Below are positions 6,250 to 13,455 of a stretch of 22,511 nt of DNA, piece after piece. The notes beneath the pieces are model-generated. The model made no database searches. It saw only the letters and a list, made by a program, of their open reading frames with translations, and was not told the origin of the DNA. A program made the translations under genes and the position numbers. The stretch's first letter is position 1, and every line of letters begins with the position of its first letter. The stretch is from Actinomycetota bacterium (GTDB taxonomy: Bacteria > Actinomycetota > Actinomycetes > Nanopelagicales > Nanopelagicaceae), in assembly GCA_009702525.1 (NCBI GenBank), contig WLHW01000008.1:1-22511 (forward strand), written 5' to 3'.

Positions 6250-8205
6250 TTAATCTCGCTCTTTGACTCGGATCGCTACTTGAACCGGTGTGCCCGGGAA
6301 GGAGAACTCTTCGCGCAATCTGCGCTCAATAAAGCGTCGGTAGGAGGCTTCGATCCAGCCACTTGAGAAGACCACAAACTTCGGCGGAGCGATTCCAGCT
6401 TGCGTTGCGTAATAGATTTTTGGCTGCTTGCCACCTCGGACTGGAGGGGGTGTAGCCCCAATGAGCGCGCCGAGGAAGGAGTTCAACTTTGCCGTCGGAA
6501 CTCGCTTCTCCCAACTTGCCAGGGATGTGCGAAGCGCCGGAGCTAATCGATCTCGGTGCCAGCCAGTTTTAGCGGCGACGTTCACTCGTTGTGCCCACTC
6601 CACTTGATCCAAGTGACGATCGATCTCGCGATCTAATTGATCTCGGCGATCTTCATCGACTAAATCCCATTTATTCATCACGATAACCATCGCTTTGCCG
6701 GCTTCTTCCACCATCGTGATCACACGCAAATCTTGTTCAGTAATTGGCTCTGATGCATCCAAAACAACGACTGCGATTTCACAGCGCTCCAGTGCACTTT
6801 GTGTGCGAAGACTTGCGTAGTAATCAGTTCCCGATGCTTGGTTAGCACGTTTCTTTAAACCTGCAGTGTCGATAAATCTCCAGATCGACCCACCGAACTC
6901 AATTAACTCATCGACAGGATCTCGCGTAGTACCTGCAACATCATCAACAATCGAACGGTTCTCCCCCGCTAAGGCGTTGAGTAGAGAAGATTTACCAACA
7001 TTAGGACGACCAATGAGTGCCACTTTACGATAACCATCTTGGGTTTGCGCGCCACCAACTTCGGGAAGTTCGCTAACAATGTGATCGAGTAAATCTCCAC
7101 TACCTCGGCCGTGCAAAGCAGAAACAAAATATGGTTCGCCCAGACCCAAGCTCCACAGTTCGTGTGCCTCAGATTCTTCGCGTTCGCCATCAACTTTGTT
7201 TCCAATAAGAATGAGCGGTTTCTTGGCTTTGCGAAGTCGTTGCACAAGGATGTCATCTTCATCTAGAGCACCAACTTGCGCATCGACGACGAATGCAAGT
7301 ACATCGGCCTCTTGCATTGCGATCTCTGCGCCGGCACTTACTTGAATCGAGATTCCATCGGGCTTTGCTTCCCAGCCGCCGGTATCCATAACGATGAAGC
7401 GTCGACCGCCCCATTCACACTCATACTGAATTCGATCGCGGGTGACTCCAGGGGTGTCTTCGACAATAGCTTCGCGACGGCCAATAAAACGGTTAATTAA
7501 CGTTGATTTTCCTACGTTTGGACGACCAAGAATTGCAACTATTGGCAAACCTAAAAGTGAACGCTCGCGCAGTAATTCCCAGATTCGCTCTATCGTTTCA
7601 TCTAGATCCAAATATGTAGAGTCAATTTCAACAGCATCATGGGCCAGTGCTAACGGTGAAACAGTTCGATTGGAATCGATGGAGTCACGGTTTTCAAGTG
7701 AACTTTTTACGTCGATAGATTTATCGTCTAACTCATTTTCGCGTCGACTTGCGCGTGCCTCTAAATCGGCGGTGAGATATATCTTCAGTGCGGCATCTGG
7801 AACAACAACAGTTCCTATGTCACGCCCTTCAACAACGATGCCTTTTTCGGCACGATCAATAATTGTGCGTTGAATTGTAAGTAGCTCAGCACGAATCGAT
7901 GGAAATGCACTGATCAAACTGACGCTTTCAGTTACAGAGTTACCTCGAATCGCATGCGTAATCTGAGTATCACCTGCAAAAACTTGTGGATCATGCGGAT
8001 CAGAGACGAATCGAATCGGTTGACTCTTTAACAGTTTCAGAATCTCTTCAGGCGTCTCTACTTTATTTTCTAATGCAATCCAAGTAATCGCTCGATATAA
8101 AGCGCCGGTATCTAAGTAGTTCCAGCCAGCACGAACGGCGATAGCGCGAGAAGTGCTTGATTTTCCAGCCCCGCTTGGGCCATCTATTGCTACGACTATG
8201 CCCAT
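6250..8205 (-). CDS. cmk-der: Fused cytidylate kinase / ribosome-assembly GTPase Der
   Basis: One 651-aa frame encodes two enzymes. Residues 1 to about 213 are cytidylate kinase, which phosphorylates CMP/dCMP with ATP: P-loop GPSGAGKSS at 9-17, LDTGALYRA near 31, VVEGRDIGTVV near 124-134. Residues from about 221 are Der (EngA), the double GTPase needed for 50S subunit assembly: first G domain with GRPNVGKS (227-234), DTGG (274-277) and NKVD (336-339); second with GRPNVGKS (399-406), DTAG (446-449) and NKWD (511-514); then a KH-like C-terminus. The two genes are adjacent in many Actinobacteria and are known as a fusion in some, so this is real rather than an artefact. No stop or frameshift lies near the junction at about 214-220. 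The SD is weak (AGTAGG, about 10 nt upstream). Confidence 0.96.
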   Translation of the reverse strand: MGIVVAIDGPSGAGKSSTSRAIAVRAGWNYLDTGALYRAITWIALENKVETPEEILKLLKSQPIRFVSDPHDPQVFAGDTQITHAIRGNSVTESVSLISAFPSIRAELLTIQRTIIDRAEKGIVVEGRDIGTVVVPDAALKIYLTADLEARASRRENELDDKSIDVKSSLENRDSIDSNRTVSPLALAHDAVEIDSTYLDLDETIERIWELLRERSLLGLPIVAILGRPNVGKSTLINRFIGRREAIVEDTPGVTRDRIQYECEWGGRRFIVMDTGGWEAKPDGISIQVSAGAEIAMQEADVLAFVVDAQVGALDEDDILVQRLRKAKKPLILIGNKVDGEREESEAHELWSLGLGEPYFVSALHGRGSGDLLDHIVSELPEVGGAQTQDGYRKVALIGRPNVGKSSLLNALAGENRSIVDDVAGTTRDPVDELIEFGGSIWRFIDTAGLKKRANQASGTDYYASLRTQSALERCEIAVVVLDASEPITEQDLRVITMVEEAGKAMVIVMNKWDLVDEDRRDQLDREIDRHLDQVEWAQRVNVAAKTGWHRDRLAPALRTSLASWEKRVPTAKLNSFLGALIGATPPPVRGGKQPKIYYATQAGIAPPKFVVFSSGWIEASYRRFIERRLREEFSFPGTPVQVAIRVKERD

Positions 8206-8220
8206 GTGGTGAGCCTACTT

Positions 8221-9276
8221 CTATTTACGAACCGGATGAACGTTCCACCCGATCGATGATAGGTGCGTAGATAAATTCATCGCATCTGACTCGGAAAGTG
8301 CCAACGTTATTAATGCATTCAACTGACCCGGTGAATGTTCAATTGATAAATCTTCAACGTTGACACCGATAGTTGCGCATTCATTAAAAATTGCCGCTAA
8401 CTGCCCCGGCTTATCGTCAATGACTATCGGTAAAAATGTATATTCGCGAGCACTGCCTCCATGCTTGCCAGGAATTCTTGCACGTCCTCGACCACCGGCG
8501 GCAATAAGGGCTTCAATAGCGCTCGGGTCATTGAGCGCGAGCAGCATCTGCTCTAGATTGTTTCTCACACCGTATAAAACGTTCGAAATCTCATTTCGAT
8601 TCGAATAAATAATCTGTGCCCATAGCGCGGGATCTGAGGCCGCGATTCTCGTGGTGTCGCGTAACCCCTGTCCGGCCAGCTCCAGCCAGGCTTCTTTCGC
8701 CGACTCCAGGGACATTGCAGTCAGTGAAGCGGTTATTTGCGGAAGATGCGATGTTGTTGCTACAGCCCGGTCATGCTCTGCAGCATCCAGCGTGATAGCG
8801 CTAGCTCCTAATGTGTCAATAAGCTCACCGACTAGTTCCAAGCTCTCCGTGGCGCACTCGGCAGTTGGAGTCAGAATCCAGCTTCGAGTAACAAAGAGAT
8901 CTCCTCGAGCAGAGCGCGCTCCCCCTATCTCTCGTCCTGCCATGGGATGGGTCGGGACAAATCTAGTCAATGGGAGCTCAGAGTTCTTAATGTGAACTAT
9001 AGGTTCAGTTTTTACGCTACCAACATCCATAAACGTTGACTGTGGGTTTAGTGCATATTCCCGATTAATGACTAGAGGCATGGCCTCGGTGGGTAGTGCA
9101 AAGATGACGATCTGAGGCGTGCTTAGTGAGGTTGATTGGGCAATGTCTCGTGCAAGGTTTTGTGTCCGTTCATCGCTATCGATCAGATCAACAGCTACCC
9201 CTTTGGCGCTAAGACCCAGGGCGATAGAGGTGCCGATTAATCCAGCGCCGACTATGCGAACGCGCTCAAGGCTCAC
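8221..9276 (-). CDS. tyrA: Prephenate dehydrogenase with C-terminal ACT domain
   Basis: A 351-aa enzyme that oxidatively decarboxylates prephenate to 4-hydroxyphenylpyruvate with NAD(P), the committed step to tyrosine. Seen: the Rossmann motif VRIVGAGLIGTSIALGL at the N-terminus, the family motif THPMAGREIGGARSA near residue 115, and TSHLPQI around 170. From about residue 275 the segment LPIVIDDKPGQLAAIFNECA looks like an ACT domain, which commonly mediates feedback by tyrosine. The GTG start overlaps the aroH stop (GTGA), so chorismate-to-prephenate and prephenate oxidation are translationally linked. cmk-der follows after 15 bp. Confidence 0.94.
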   Translation of the reverse strand: MSLERVRIVGAGLIGTSIALGLSAKGVAVDLIDSDERTQNLARDIAQSTSLSTPQIVIFALPTEAMPLVINREYALNPQSTFMDVGSVKTEPIVHIKNSELPLTRFVPTHPMAGREIGGARSARGDLFVTRSWILTPTAECATESLELVGELIDTLGASAITLDAAEHDRAVATTSHLPQITASLTAMSLESAKEAWLELAGQGLRDTTRIAASDPALWAQIIYSNRNEISNVLYGVRNNLEQMLLALNDPSAIEALIAAGGRGRARIPGKHGGSAREYTFLPIVIDDKPGQLAAIFNECATIGVNVEDLSIEHSPGQLNALITLALSESDAMNLSTHLSSIGWNVHPVRK

Positions 9277-9635
9277 TGTGCGATATCGCGGCGCAGCGAT
9301 TGGGCGCCATGAAGGTAGATATGAGAGATCTTCTCCTGGGAAAAGGTGGTTGTGCAGTGCATCATGACCCTGACCGTCTTATCGAGAGCACCTGGAACAT
9401 CGACCTCTACCGCACCAATGAGCGGAACCGACTCAAAGCCTATTTCGCGACAGGCTGCGGCCGGAAAGGCCGCTGTTAGGTCAGGTGTGGATGTGAAAAA
9501 GACGGATATGACATCACTGGGAGTCAATGAGTTAGAGCGCATCATCGCCTGGATCAACTCTTTGACCCCAGCTCCGATAGCCTCAGGCGTATTTGCCGTT
9601 ACCTGCACGGCGCCTCGAATAGCACGCATTGTCAT
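9273..9635 (-). CDS. aroH: Chorismate mutase, AroH type
   Basis: A 120-aa monofunctional chorismate mutase of the small trimeric AroH fold, converting chorismate to prephenate, the substrate of the overlapping tyrA product. By alignment with Bacillus subtilis AroH the active-site residues are present: Arg7 (MRAIRG), Glu77 (AVEVDVPG), Arg89 (KTVRVMMH) and Tyr107 (HIYLHG). The position of B. subtilis Cys75 appears to be Gly74. SATPDLHAVFPA of the family corresponds to TSTPDLTAAFPA here. It is the first gene after the AT-rich 267-bp gap and probably starts a transcript. The SD before the ATG is weak (AAAGGTAGG, 9-12 nt upstream). A second ATG two codons on would remove only Met-Thr. Confidence 0.93.
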   Translation of the reverse strand: MTMRAIRGAVQVTANTPEAIGAGVKELIQAMMRSNSLTPSDVISVFFTSTPDLTAAFPAAACREIGFESVPLIGAVEVDVPGALDKTVRVMMHCTTTFSQEKISHIYLHGAQSLRRDIAQ

Positions 9636-9672
9636 GGGCTAAGCCTACCTTTCTCCGAACTCGTTGGCGTAC

Positions 9673-9701
9673 ATATTAATCTCTTTTAATCATTTAGTTA
9701 A
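9673..9701 (-). promoter_or_regulatory. Putative promoter of aroH-tyrA-cmk-der
   Basis: On the minus strand TTAACT (9696-9701) and TAATAT (9673-9678) are 17 bp apart, each matching the sigma-70 consensus at four of six positions. The start site would be near 9666, leaving about 30 nt of leader before the aroH ATG. Confidence 0.4.
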
Positions 9702-9819
9702 TAAAACGATAAAACCTTTTTCCGATATCCCATTCTCTGCGTACCGAGATCGCGCCGACATTTGGTGCCCATATTAAATCGACTTATCGGTTTCTTCTCT
9801 GTGTTTTACGCTTAAATAT

Positions 9820-9857
9820 TGTCGATAAATTCTTTCCTCTTTCAAATGTCGATAAAT
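9820..9857. repeat. Two direct copies of TGTCGATAAAT
   Basis: TGTCGATAAAT occurs at 9820-9830 and 9847-9857, a period of 27 bp. The core CGATAAA recurs at 9707-9713, and TTATCGG (inverted, one change) at 9784-9790. Repeated exact 11-mers in a short intergenic region are consistent with regulator binding sites. The cognate protein is unknown. Confidence 0.5.
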
Positions 9858-9858
9858 A

Positions 9859-9910
9859 GTTATAACCATATTAGTGTATTAAGTAGATATATAGGTAAAA
9901 GGTTATAACC
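9859..9910. repeat. Two palindromic GTTATAACC sites
   Basis: GTTATAACC occurs at 9859-9867 and 9902-9910. The second is part of the full 10-bp palindrome GGTTATAACC (9901-9910), which overlaps the rluB stop codon (9903-9905). The centres are 43 bp apart, close to four helical turns, as would suit cooperative binding of a dimeric protein. Function unknown. Confidence 0.4.
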
Positions 9911-10616
9911 CTAAAACGTTACGTAGATTTAACAACTCACCAGAATTCAGATCTCTCCAACGACCCTCCGGTGTATCTCCCAATGAGATGGGCCCAAACT
10001 TCGTTCTGATCAATCGAAGGACATCTACCTCCACCGCTTCCATAAGTCGTCTAATGATGTGATATCTGCCTTCATGGATTGTGACCTCTATCCACGATGG
10101 TGAGAGCTCTTTAAAACTCAATACACGGCCCATACCGTCTTCGAGTTCGATTCCCTTCAACAGCGTTTTTTCGACTCCGGTCGGCAGTTTTCCATCAAAA
10201 TTGATGATGTAGGTCTTTTCTAAACCAAAGGATGGATGGGTAGCTCTGAAGGTTAAATCCCCATCATTTGTGAGAAGTATCAGCCCCTCAGAGTCCTTAT
10301 CTAAGCGCCCAACATGGAACAAACGCTCTTTGCGCAGATCAATAAAGTCACTCAACGATGGGCGGCCATCCGGGTCAAACATCGTTGACAAAACACCTTT
10401 AGGTTTATGAAGTGCGAGATAAGACTTAGTCATTGACCTTTTAATTGTCTCACCATCAACCGCAACTTCAACCTTATCAGGGTCGAATTTAGAGCCCATT
10501 TCACGTATAGCGATTCCATCGACCGTGACACGGCCGGATTCAATTAACTCATCAGCACCGCGACGGCTTGTAATACCGGCATCTGCGATGATCTTATTAA
10601 GGCGCATATCGCCCAT
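9903..10616 (-). CDS. rluB: Large-subunit rRNA pseudouridine synthase, RluB/RsuA family
   Basis: A 237-aa enzyme converting uridine to pseudouridine in 23S rRNA (or 16S, if RsuA-like). The N-terminal S4 RNA-binding domain is seen as MRLNKIIADAGITSRRGADE through VTVDG. The catalytic domain has the motif GRLDKDSEGLILLTNDGDL, whose first Asp is the nucleophile, and ends with EGRYHIIRRLMEAVE. Position after scpA-scpB is typical of Actinobacteria (Rv1711 in M. tuberculosis). The start ATG is well supported by GGGAGG 6 nt upstream, so the three residues before MRLNKII are real. The stop codon overlaps a GGTTATAACC palindrome. Confidence 0.94.
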   Translation of the reverse strand: MGDMRLNKIIADAGITSRRGADELIESGRVTVDGIAIREMGSKFDPDKVEVAVDGETIKRSMTKSYLALHKPKGVLSTMFDPDGRPSLSDFIDLRKERLFHVGRLDKDSEGLILLTNDGDLTFRATHPSFGLEKTYIINFDGKLPTGVEKTLLKGIELEDGMGRVLSFKELSPSWIEVTIHEGRYHIIRRLMEAVEVDVLRLIRTKFGPISLGDTPEGRWRDLNSGELLNLRNVLGL

Positions 10617-10658
10617 GGCTATCCTCCCGACAGTCAGGAAGAGAGTGTATCGCGAGAG

Positions 10659-11210
10659 CTACTCGCTTAGCGAATCCAATATTTCGTCCAAACCATCCAG
10701 ATTTGGCAGATATGGAGCTAGAGCTGGTAAATCCTCCAAGGAGTTCAACCCGAGACGTTCTAGAAAATACGAGGTCGTCCTGTACAGAGTTGCTCCAGTT
10801 TCGTGTTCGACACCCGACTCCTCAACCAAGCCACGAGTGATCAGCGTCTTCATAACCGCTTCGACATTCACGCCACGAATAGCTGAGACGCGAGCCCTGG
10901 AGACGGGCTGGCGGTAAGCCACCACAGAGAGCGTCTCTAACGCCGCTTGCGTGAGGCGTGACTGTTGGCCATCTAGGACGAATTTTTCGACGACCGATAC
11001 GAACTCTGGATTGCTGTAAAAGCGCCATCCCCCATTGATCTTCTTCAAAGAGAAGCCGCGCTCGTCATAGCTGGTGGACAGCGTTGCCAATGCCATTTCA
11101 ATCTCATCGACGCTCTTCTCTAGAACCTGAGCAAGGACTATCTCAGTCACTGGCTCATCGACGACCATGAGGATCGCCTCTATAGAACGCTCAACCTCTA
11201 CATTAGACAT
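10659..11210 (-). CDS. scpB: Segregation and condensation protein ScpB
   Basis: A 183-aa winged-helix kleisin-interacting subunit that joins ScpA and the SMC ATPase to form the condensin-like complex compacting newly replicated chromosomes. The N-terminal winged helix begins RSIEAILMVVDEPVTEIVLA and the second one spans TQAALETLSVVAYRQPVSRARVSAIRG and LITRGLVEESG. The tail is acidic (DGLDEILDSLSE). I take the ATG at 11208-11210, which overlaps the scpA stop by 8 bp and matches where family members begin. An upstream ATG at 11223-11225 and a longer frame to 11261 would add hydrophobic and basic residues deep inside scpA and lack homology. smc itself is not in the window. Confidence 0.93.
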   Translation of the reverse strand: MSNVEVERSIEAILMVVDEPVTEIVLAQVLEKSVDEIEMALATLSTSYDERGFSLKKINGGWRFYSNPEFVSVVEKFVLDGQQSRLTQAALETLSVVAYRQPVSRARVSAIRGVNVEAVMKTLITRGLVEESGVEHETGATLYRTTSYFLERLGLNSLEDLPALAPYLPNLDGLDEILDSLSE

Positions 11211-12072
11211 TTTCGCTACTTTCATCCGATTCTTCAAGAACGACAGGAATATCAAACTCATCCGTTACTTCAACTTCTCCAGATTCTGAGCCGGTCCAGG
11301 AGATCTGAAGCTCACCAAGGGCTATGACCTGGTTAAACCTAAGGACGCCTTGCCGGTAAAGATCCAGAAGCGCTAGAAAACGGGCTACGACGACGAGTGT
11401 GTTATCAGCGTCTGAGACGAGATTTCGAAAGCTCAAAGACTTTGACCTACGCAGGGCCTCAACCACGTGCCTGGACTCCTCCGCAACGCTTACAAGAGGT
11501 AGATGGAGGTGCTCTACGCCCACGACTGGAATGGTTTTAGGGGTCAGAACACGCTCAGCGATTGCGGCGAACCTGGCCGCTCCTACACCGATCAAAACCT
11601 CGGGTAGAAGCGCGCTCAGCGCTGGATCAAGTGCGACAACTCGAGCGAAACTACGATCGGCCTGGGCGATGCGCTCGCTGAAGGTGGCTGCGATCTCCTT
11701 AAATGCTCTGTACTGCAAGAGACGGGCAAAGAGAATATCTCTGGCTTCAAGTAGAGCTAAGTCCTCTTCGTCCTCGACCTCCCCACTAGGCAGAAGTCGG
11801 GCGGCCTTTAGATCCAACAACGTCGCTGCAACCACCAAGAACTCTGTCGCTTGATCGAGCCGCCACCCTTCACCTGAAAGCTCCAGGGCGCGAATAAAGG
11901 AGATGAACTCATCGGTGACCAAGCTCAGAGAGATCTCGGTAATGTCCATTTTGTGACGTGAAATAAGGCCCAATAAGAGATCAAAAGGGCCATCGAAGTT
12001 ATCTAGGTGGACAGAAAACCCGCCTCCGCCAGCGGTATTGACGTCGGTCGCCGCCTCCATAGATACATCCAT
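11203..12072 (-). CDS. scpA: Segregation and condensation protein ScpA
   Basis: A 289-aa kleisin that bridges the SMC heads. The family landmark near the N-terminus, FSVHLDNFDGPFDLLLGLIS, is followed by KMDITEISLSLVTDEFISFI and by ATEFLVVAATLLDLKAARLLP, all typical of ScpA. The C-terminal winged-helix part includes VVARFLALLDLYRQGVLRFNQ. About 15 residues before the conserved start (MDVSMEAATDVNTAGGGG) are poorly conserved, so the fourth-codon-downstream ATG is an alternative. The chosen ATG has AAGGTGAG a few bases upstream. The gene is divergent from the parA-like gene across 81 bp and overlaps scpB. Confidence 0.94.
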   Translation of the reverse strand: MDVSMEAATDVNTAGGGGFSVHLDNFDGPFDLLLGLISRHKMDITEISLSLVTDEFISFIRALELSGEGWRLDQATEFLVVAATLLDLKAARLLPSGEVEDEEDLALLEARDILFARLLQYRAFKEIAATFSERIAQADRSFARVVALDPALSALLPEVLIGVGAARFAAIAERVLTPKTIPVVGVEHLHLPLVSVAEESRHVVEALRRSKSLSFRNLVSDADNTLVVVARFLALLDLYRQGVLRFNQVIALGELQISWTGSESGEVEVTDEFDIPVVLEESDESSENV

Positions 12073-12093
12073 ACGCTCACCTTACTTCACTAC

Positions 12094-12123
12094 TTGCTCT
12101 AGCCCGTGTAAAACGCGTAGGCT
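12094..12123 (+). promoter_or_regulatory. Possible promoter of the parA-like gene
   Basis: In the 81-bp divergent gap, TTGCTC (12094-12099) and TAGGCT (12118-12123) are 18 bp apart. Both match the consensus only partly. A 5-bp inverted repeat, CCGTG (12104-12108) / CACGG (12124-12128), flanks the proposed -10 and might be an operator. No parS-like 16-mer (GTTTCACGTGAAAC type) was seen. Confidence 0.25.
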
Positions 12124-12153
12124 CACGGCCATATCTAGAAAGAGGTTTGACGT

Positions 12154-13038
12154 TTGAGCGCTAAATCGACAATTCGTGAAGAAGTCTCCACGACTTCCAC
12201 TCTCTTAGGCAAAGCTGCCAAAAAGTTTGATGTGCCACCAGCAATCACAGAGCATGGTCAGGCCAAAGTTATAGCTATTTTCAACCAAAAAGGTGGCGTC
12301 GGTAAGACAACGACAACTATCAATCTCGGAGCAAGTTTGGCCGAACTCGGTCGCCGAGTTCTCCTAGTTGACTTTGATCCCCAAGGCGGCCTGTCATTGG
12401 GACTTGGTGTCAACGCACACTCGTTACCACTTGAGCAAACTGTTTACTACGCACTCATGACACCCACTGCAAACGTTGACACGATTGTTTTGAAATCACT
12501 CGTCCCTGGGTTAGATTTTTTACCAGCAAACCGTGATTTAGGAACTGCTGAAACAACTTTAGGTGCAGAAATTGGAGGCCAACAATATTTAAAGCGCGCA
12601 CTGGCATCTCTGCGTGATTATTACGATGTGATTCTAATCGACTGTCAACCAACGATGGGTCAGTTAACAATCAACGCTTTAGTTGCTGCAGATGAAGTTA
12701 TCGTGCCATTGCAATGTGAGTACTTCGCACTGCATGGTTTTATTGAGCTTAAAGGAAATCTTGATAAAGTAAAAACTTTCTTGAATCCAAATTTACATCT
12801 CATTGGAATTCTTGCCACGATGTATGACAAGAAAACTTCCCATAATCGCCAAGTTCTAGAGAGAATTTTAGAGCAGTTCCCTGATGATGTTTTTGAAACA
12901 ATCATTGCAAAGACAATCCGATTCCCTGAAACAACTGTTGTTGGAGAGCCCATCACCACATATGCAACGTCATCTGCTGGAGCCGCTTCTTACCGCAGAC
13001 TTGCACGTGAATTAGTCGCTAGAGGAGGCGCACGATGA
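12154..13038 (+). CDS. parA: ParA-family ATPase beside scpAB (PldP/Soj-like)
   Basis: A 294-aa Walker-type ATPase. After a 36-residue tail comes VIAIFNQKGGVGKTTTTINL with the deviant Walker A motif KGGVGKTT at 46-53, then LLVDFDPQGGLSLGLG, and DVILIDCQPTMGQLTINAL as Walker B. Such proteins dimerise on ATP and bind DNA to position chromosomes, plasmids or division complexes. This one is not beside parB or the origin cluster. It is the ParA-like gene found next to scpA in Actinobacteria (Rv1708; the C. glutamicum PldP is similar as I recall), so a role in chromosome organisation or division placement is inferred. The start is TTG (12154-12156) with AGAGG 8 nt upstream. No in-frame ATG occurs before the conserved domain. 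It overlaps the next gene by 4 bp. Confidence 0.92.
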   Translation: MSAKSTIREEVSTTSTLLGKAAKKFDVPPAITEHGQAKVIAIFNQKGGVGKTTTTINLGASLAELGRRVLLVDFDPQGGLSLGLGVNAHSLPLEQTVYYALMTPTANVDTIVLKSLVPGLDFLPANRDLGTAETTLGAEIGGQQYLKRALASLRDYYDVILIDCQPTMGQLTINALVAADEVIVPLQCEYFALHGFIELKGNLDKVKTFLNPNLHLIGILATMYDKKTSHNRQVLERILEQFPDDVFETIIAKTIRFPETTVVGEPITTYATSSAGAASYRRLARELVARGGAR

Positions 13039-13445
13039 CCCGTAGAGCAAATCTTCCAGGTGCTGATGAGCTTTTCCGCTCTACCGCTCCAGCACTGACT
13101 GCAGTTCCAGCTGCGCAAGAACCAGTTGCCCCCCTAGTTCCTCCAGCTATTGCAACACCTAAATCACCATCAGTTAAAAAGGGTGTGCGTTCGATTGCAC
13201 GTCGCAGAGTGACAACTATTGACCGATCACCATCTGGTCGTGAGCGACATGATGAAAAAATTACTGTCTACCTTTCAGCCGATGAGCTATTTGATCTCGA
13301 CCAAGCACGGTTACTACTTCGTGGTGATCTTGGGCTTGCGGCAGATCGCGGACGAATTGTTCGTGAATCAATCGCCGTCATCATTGCTGACTTAGAAGCA
13401 AAGGGTGATCAAAGCATTCTGGCGCGCAGGTTGCGCGGACTTTAA
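13035..13445 (+). CDS. Ribbon-helix-helix-type partner protein of the ParA-like ATPase
   Basis: A 136-aa protein I cannot name. Residues 1-72 are Pro/Ala/Val-rich then basic (KKGVRSIARRRV), probably disordered. Residues about 73-135 look like a ribbon-helix-helix fold: strand HDEKITVYLS, helix ADELFDLDQARLLLRG, then DRGRIVRESIAVIIADLEAKG as the second helix, ending SILARRLRGL. Its ATG overlaps the parA-like stop (ATGA), so the two are almost surely co-translated. RHH proteins act as centromere binders with ParA ATPases in plasmid systems (ParG, Omega type), and a matching role here is inference. It could equally be an autorepressor of the pair. Convergent with xerD, with a 10-bp gap. A small CGCGC/GCGCG hairpin lies at the 3' end of the gene (13423-13437). 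Confidence 0.82.
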   Translation: MTRRANLPGADELFRSTAPALTAVPAAQEPVAPLVPPAIATPKSPSVKKGVRSIARRRVTTIDRSPSGRERHDEKITVYLSADELFDLDQARLLLRGDLGLAADRGRIVRESIAVIIADLEAKGDQSILARRLRGL

Positions 13446-13455
13446 TCGTTGCGTT

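Larger units (their letters stand above)
9636..9902. promoter_or_regulatory. AT-rich repeat-bearing intergenic region between rluB and aroH
   Basis: This is the longest non-coding stretch in the window (267 bp) and is visibly more AT-rich than its neighbours. It holds the likely aroH promoter, two direct copies of TGTCGATAAAT, further CGATAAA-like sites (9707-9713, and inverted near 9784-9789), and two copies of the palindromic GTTATAACC. No convincing gene, tRNA or terminator was found in it. A 24-codon minus-strand frame (9698-9772) is discussed in the findings. Confidence 0.6.

Noticed and set aside
9636..9902. A replication origin or DnaA-box cluster in the AT-rich region.
   Set aside because: No TTATNCACA boxes are present, and none of the usual origin genes (dnaA, dnaN, gyrB, rpmH) are nearby.
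12073..12153. A parS centromere site between scpA and the parA-like gene.
   Set aside because: No 16-bp palindrome of the GTTTCACGTGAAAC type is present, only a 5-bp CCGTG/CACGG repeat.
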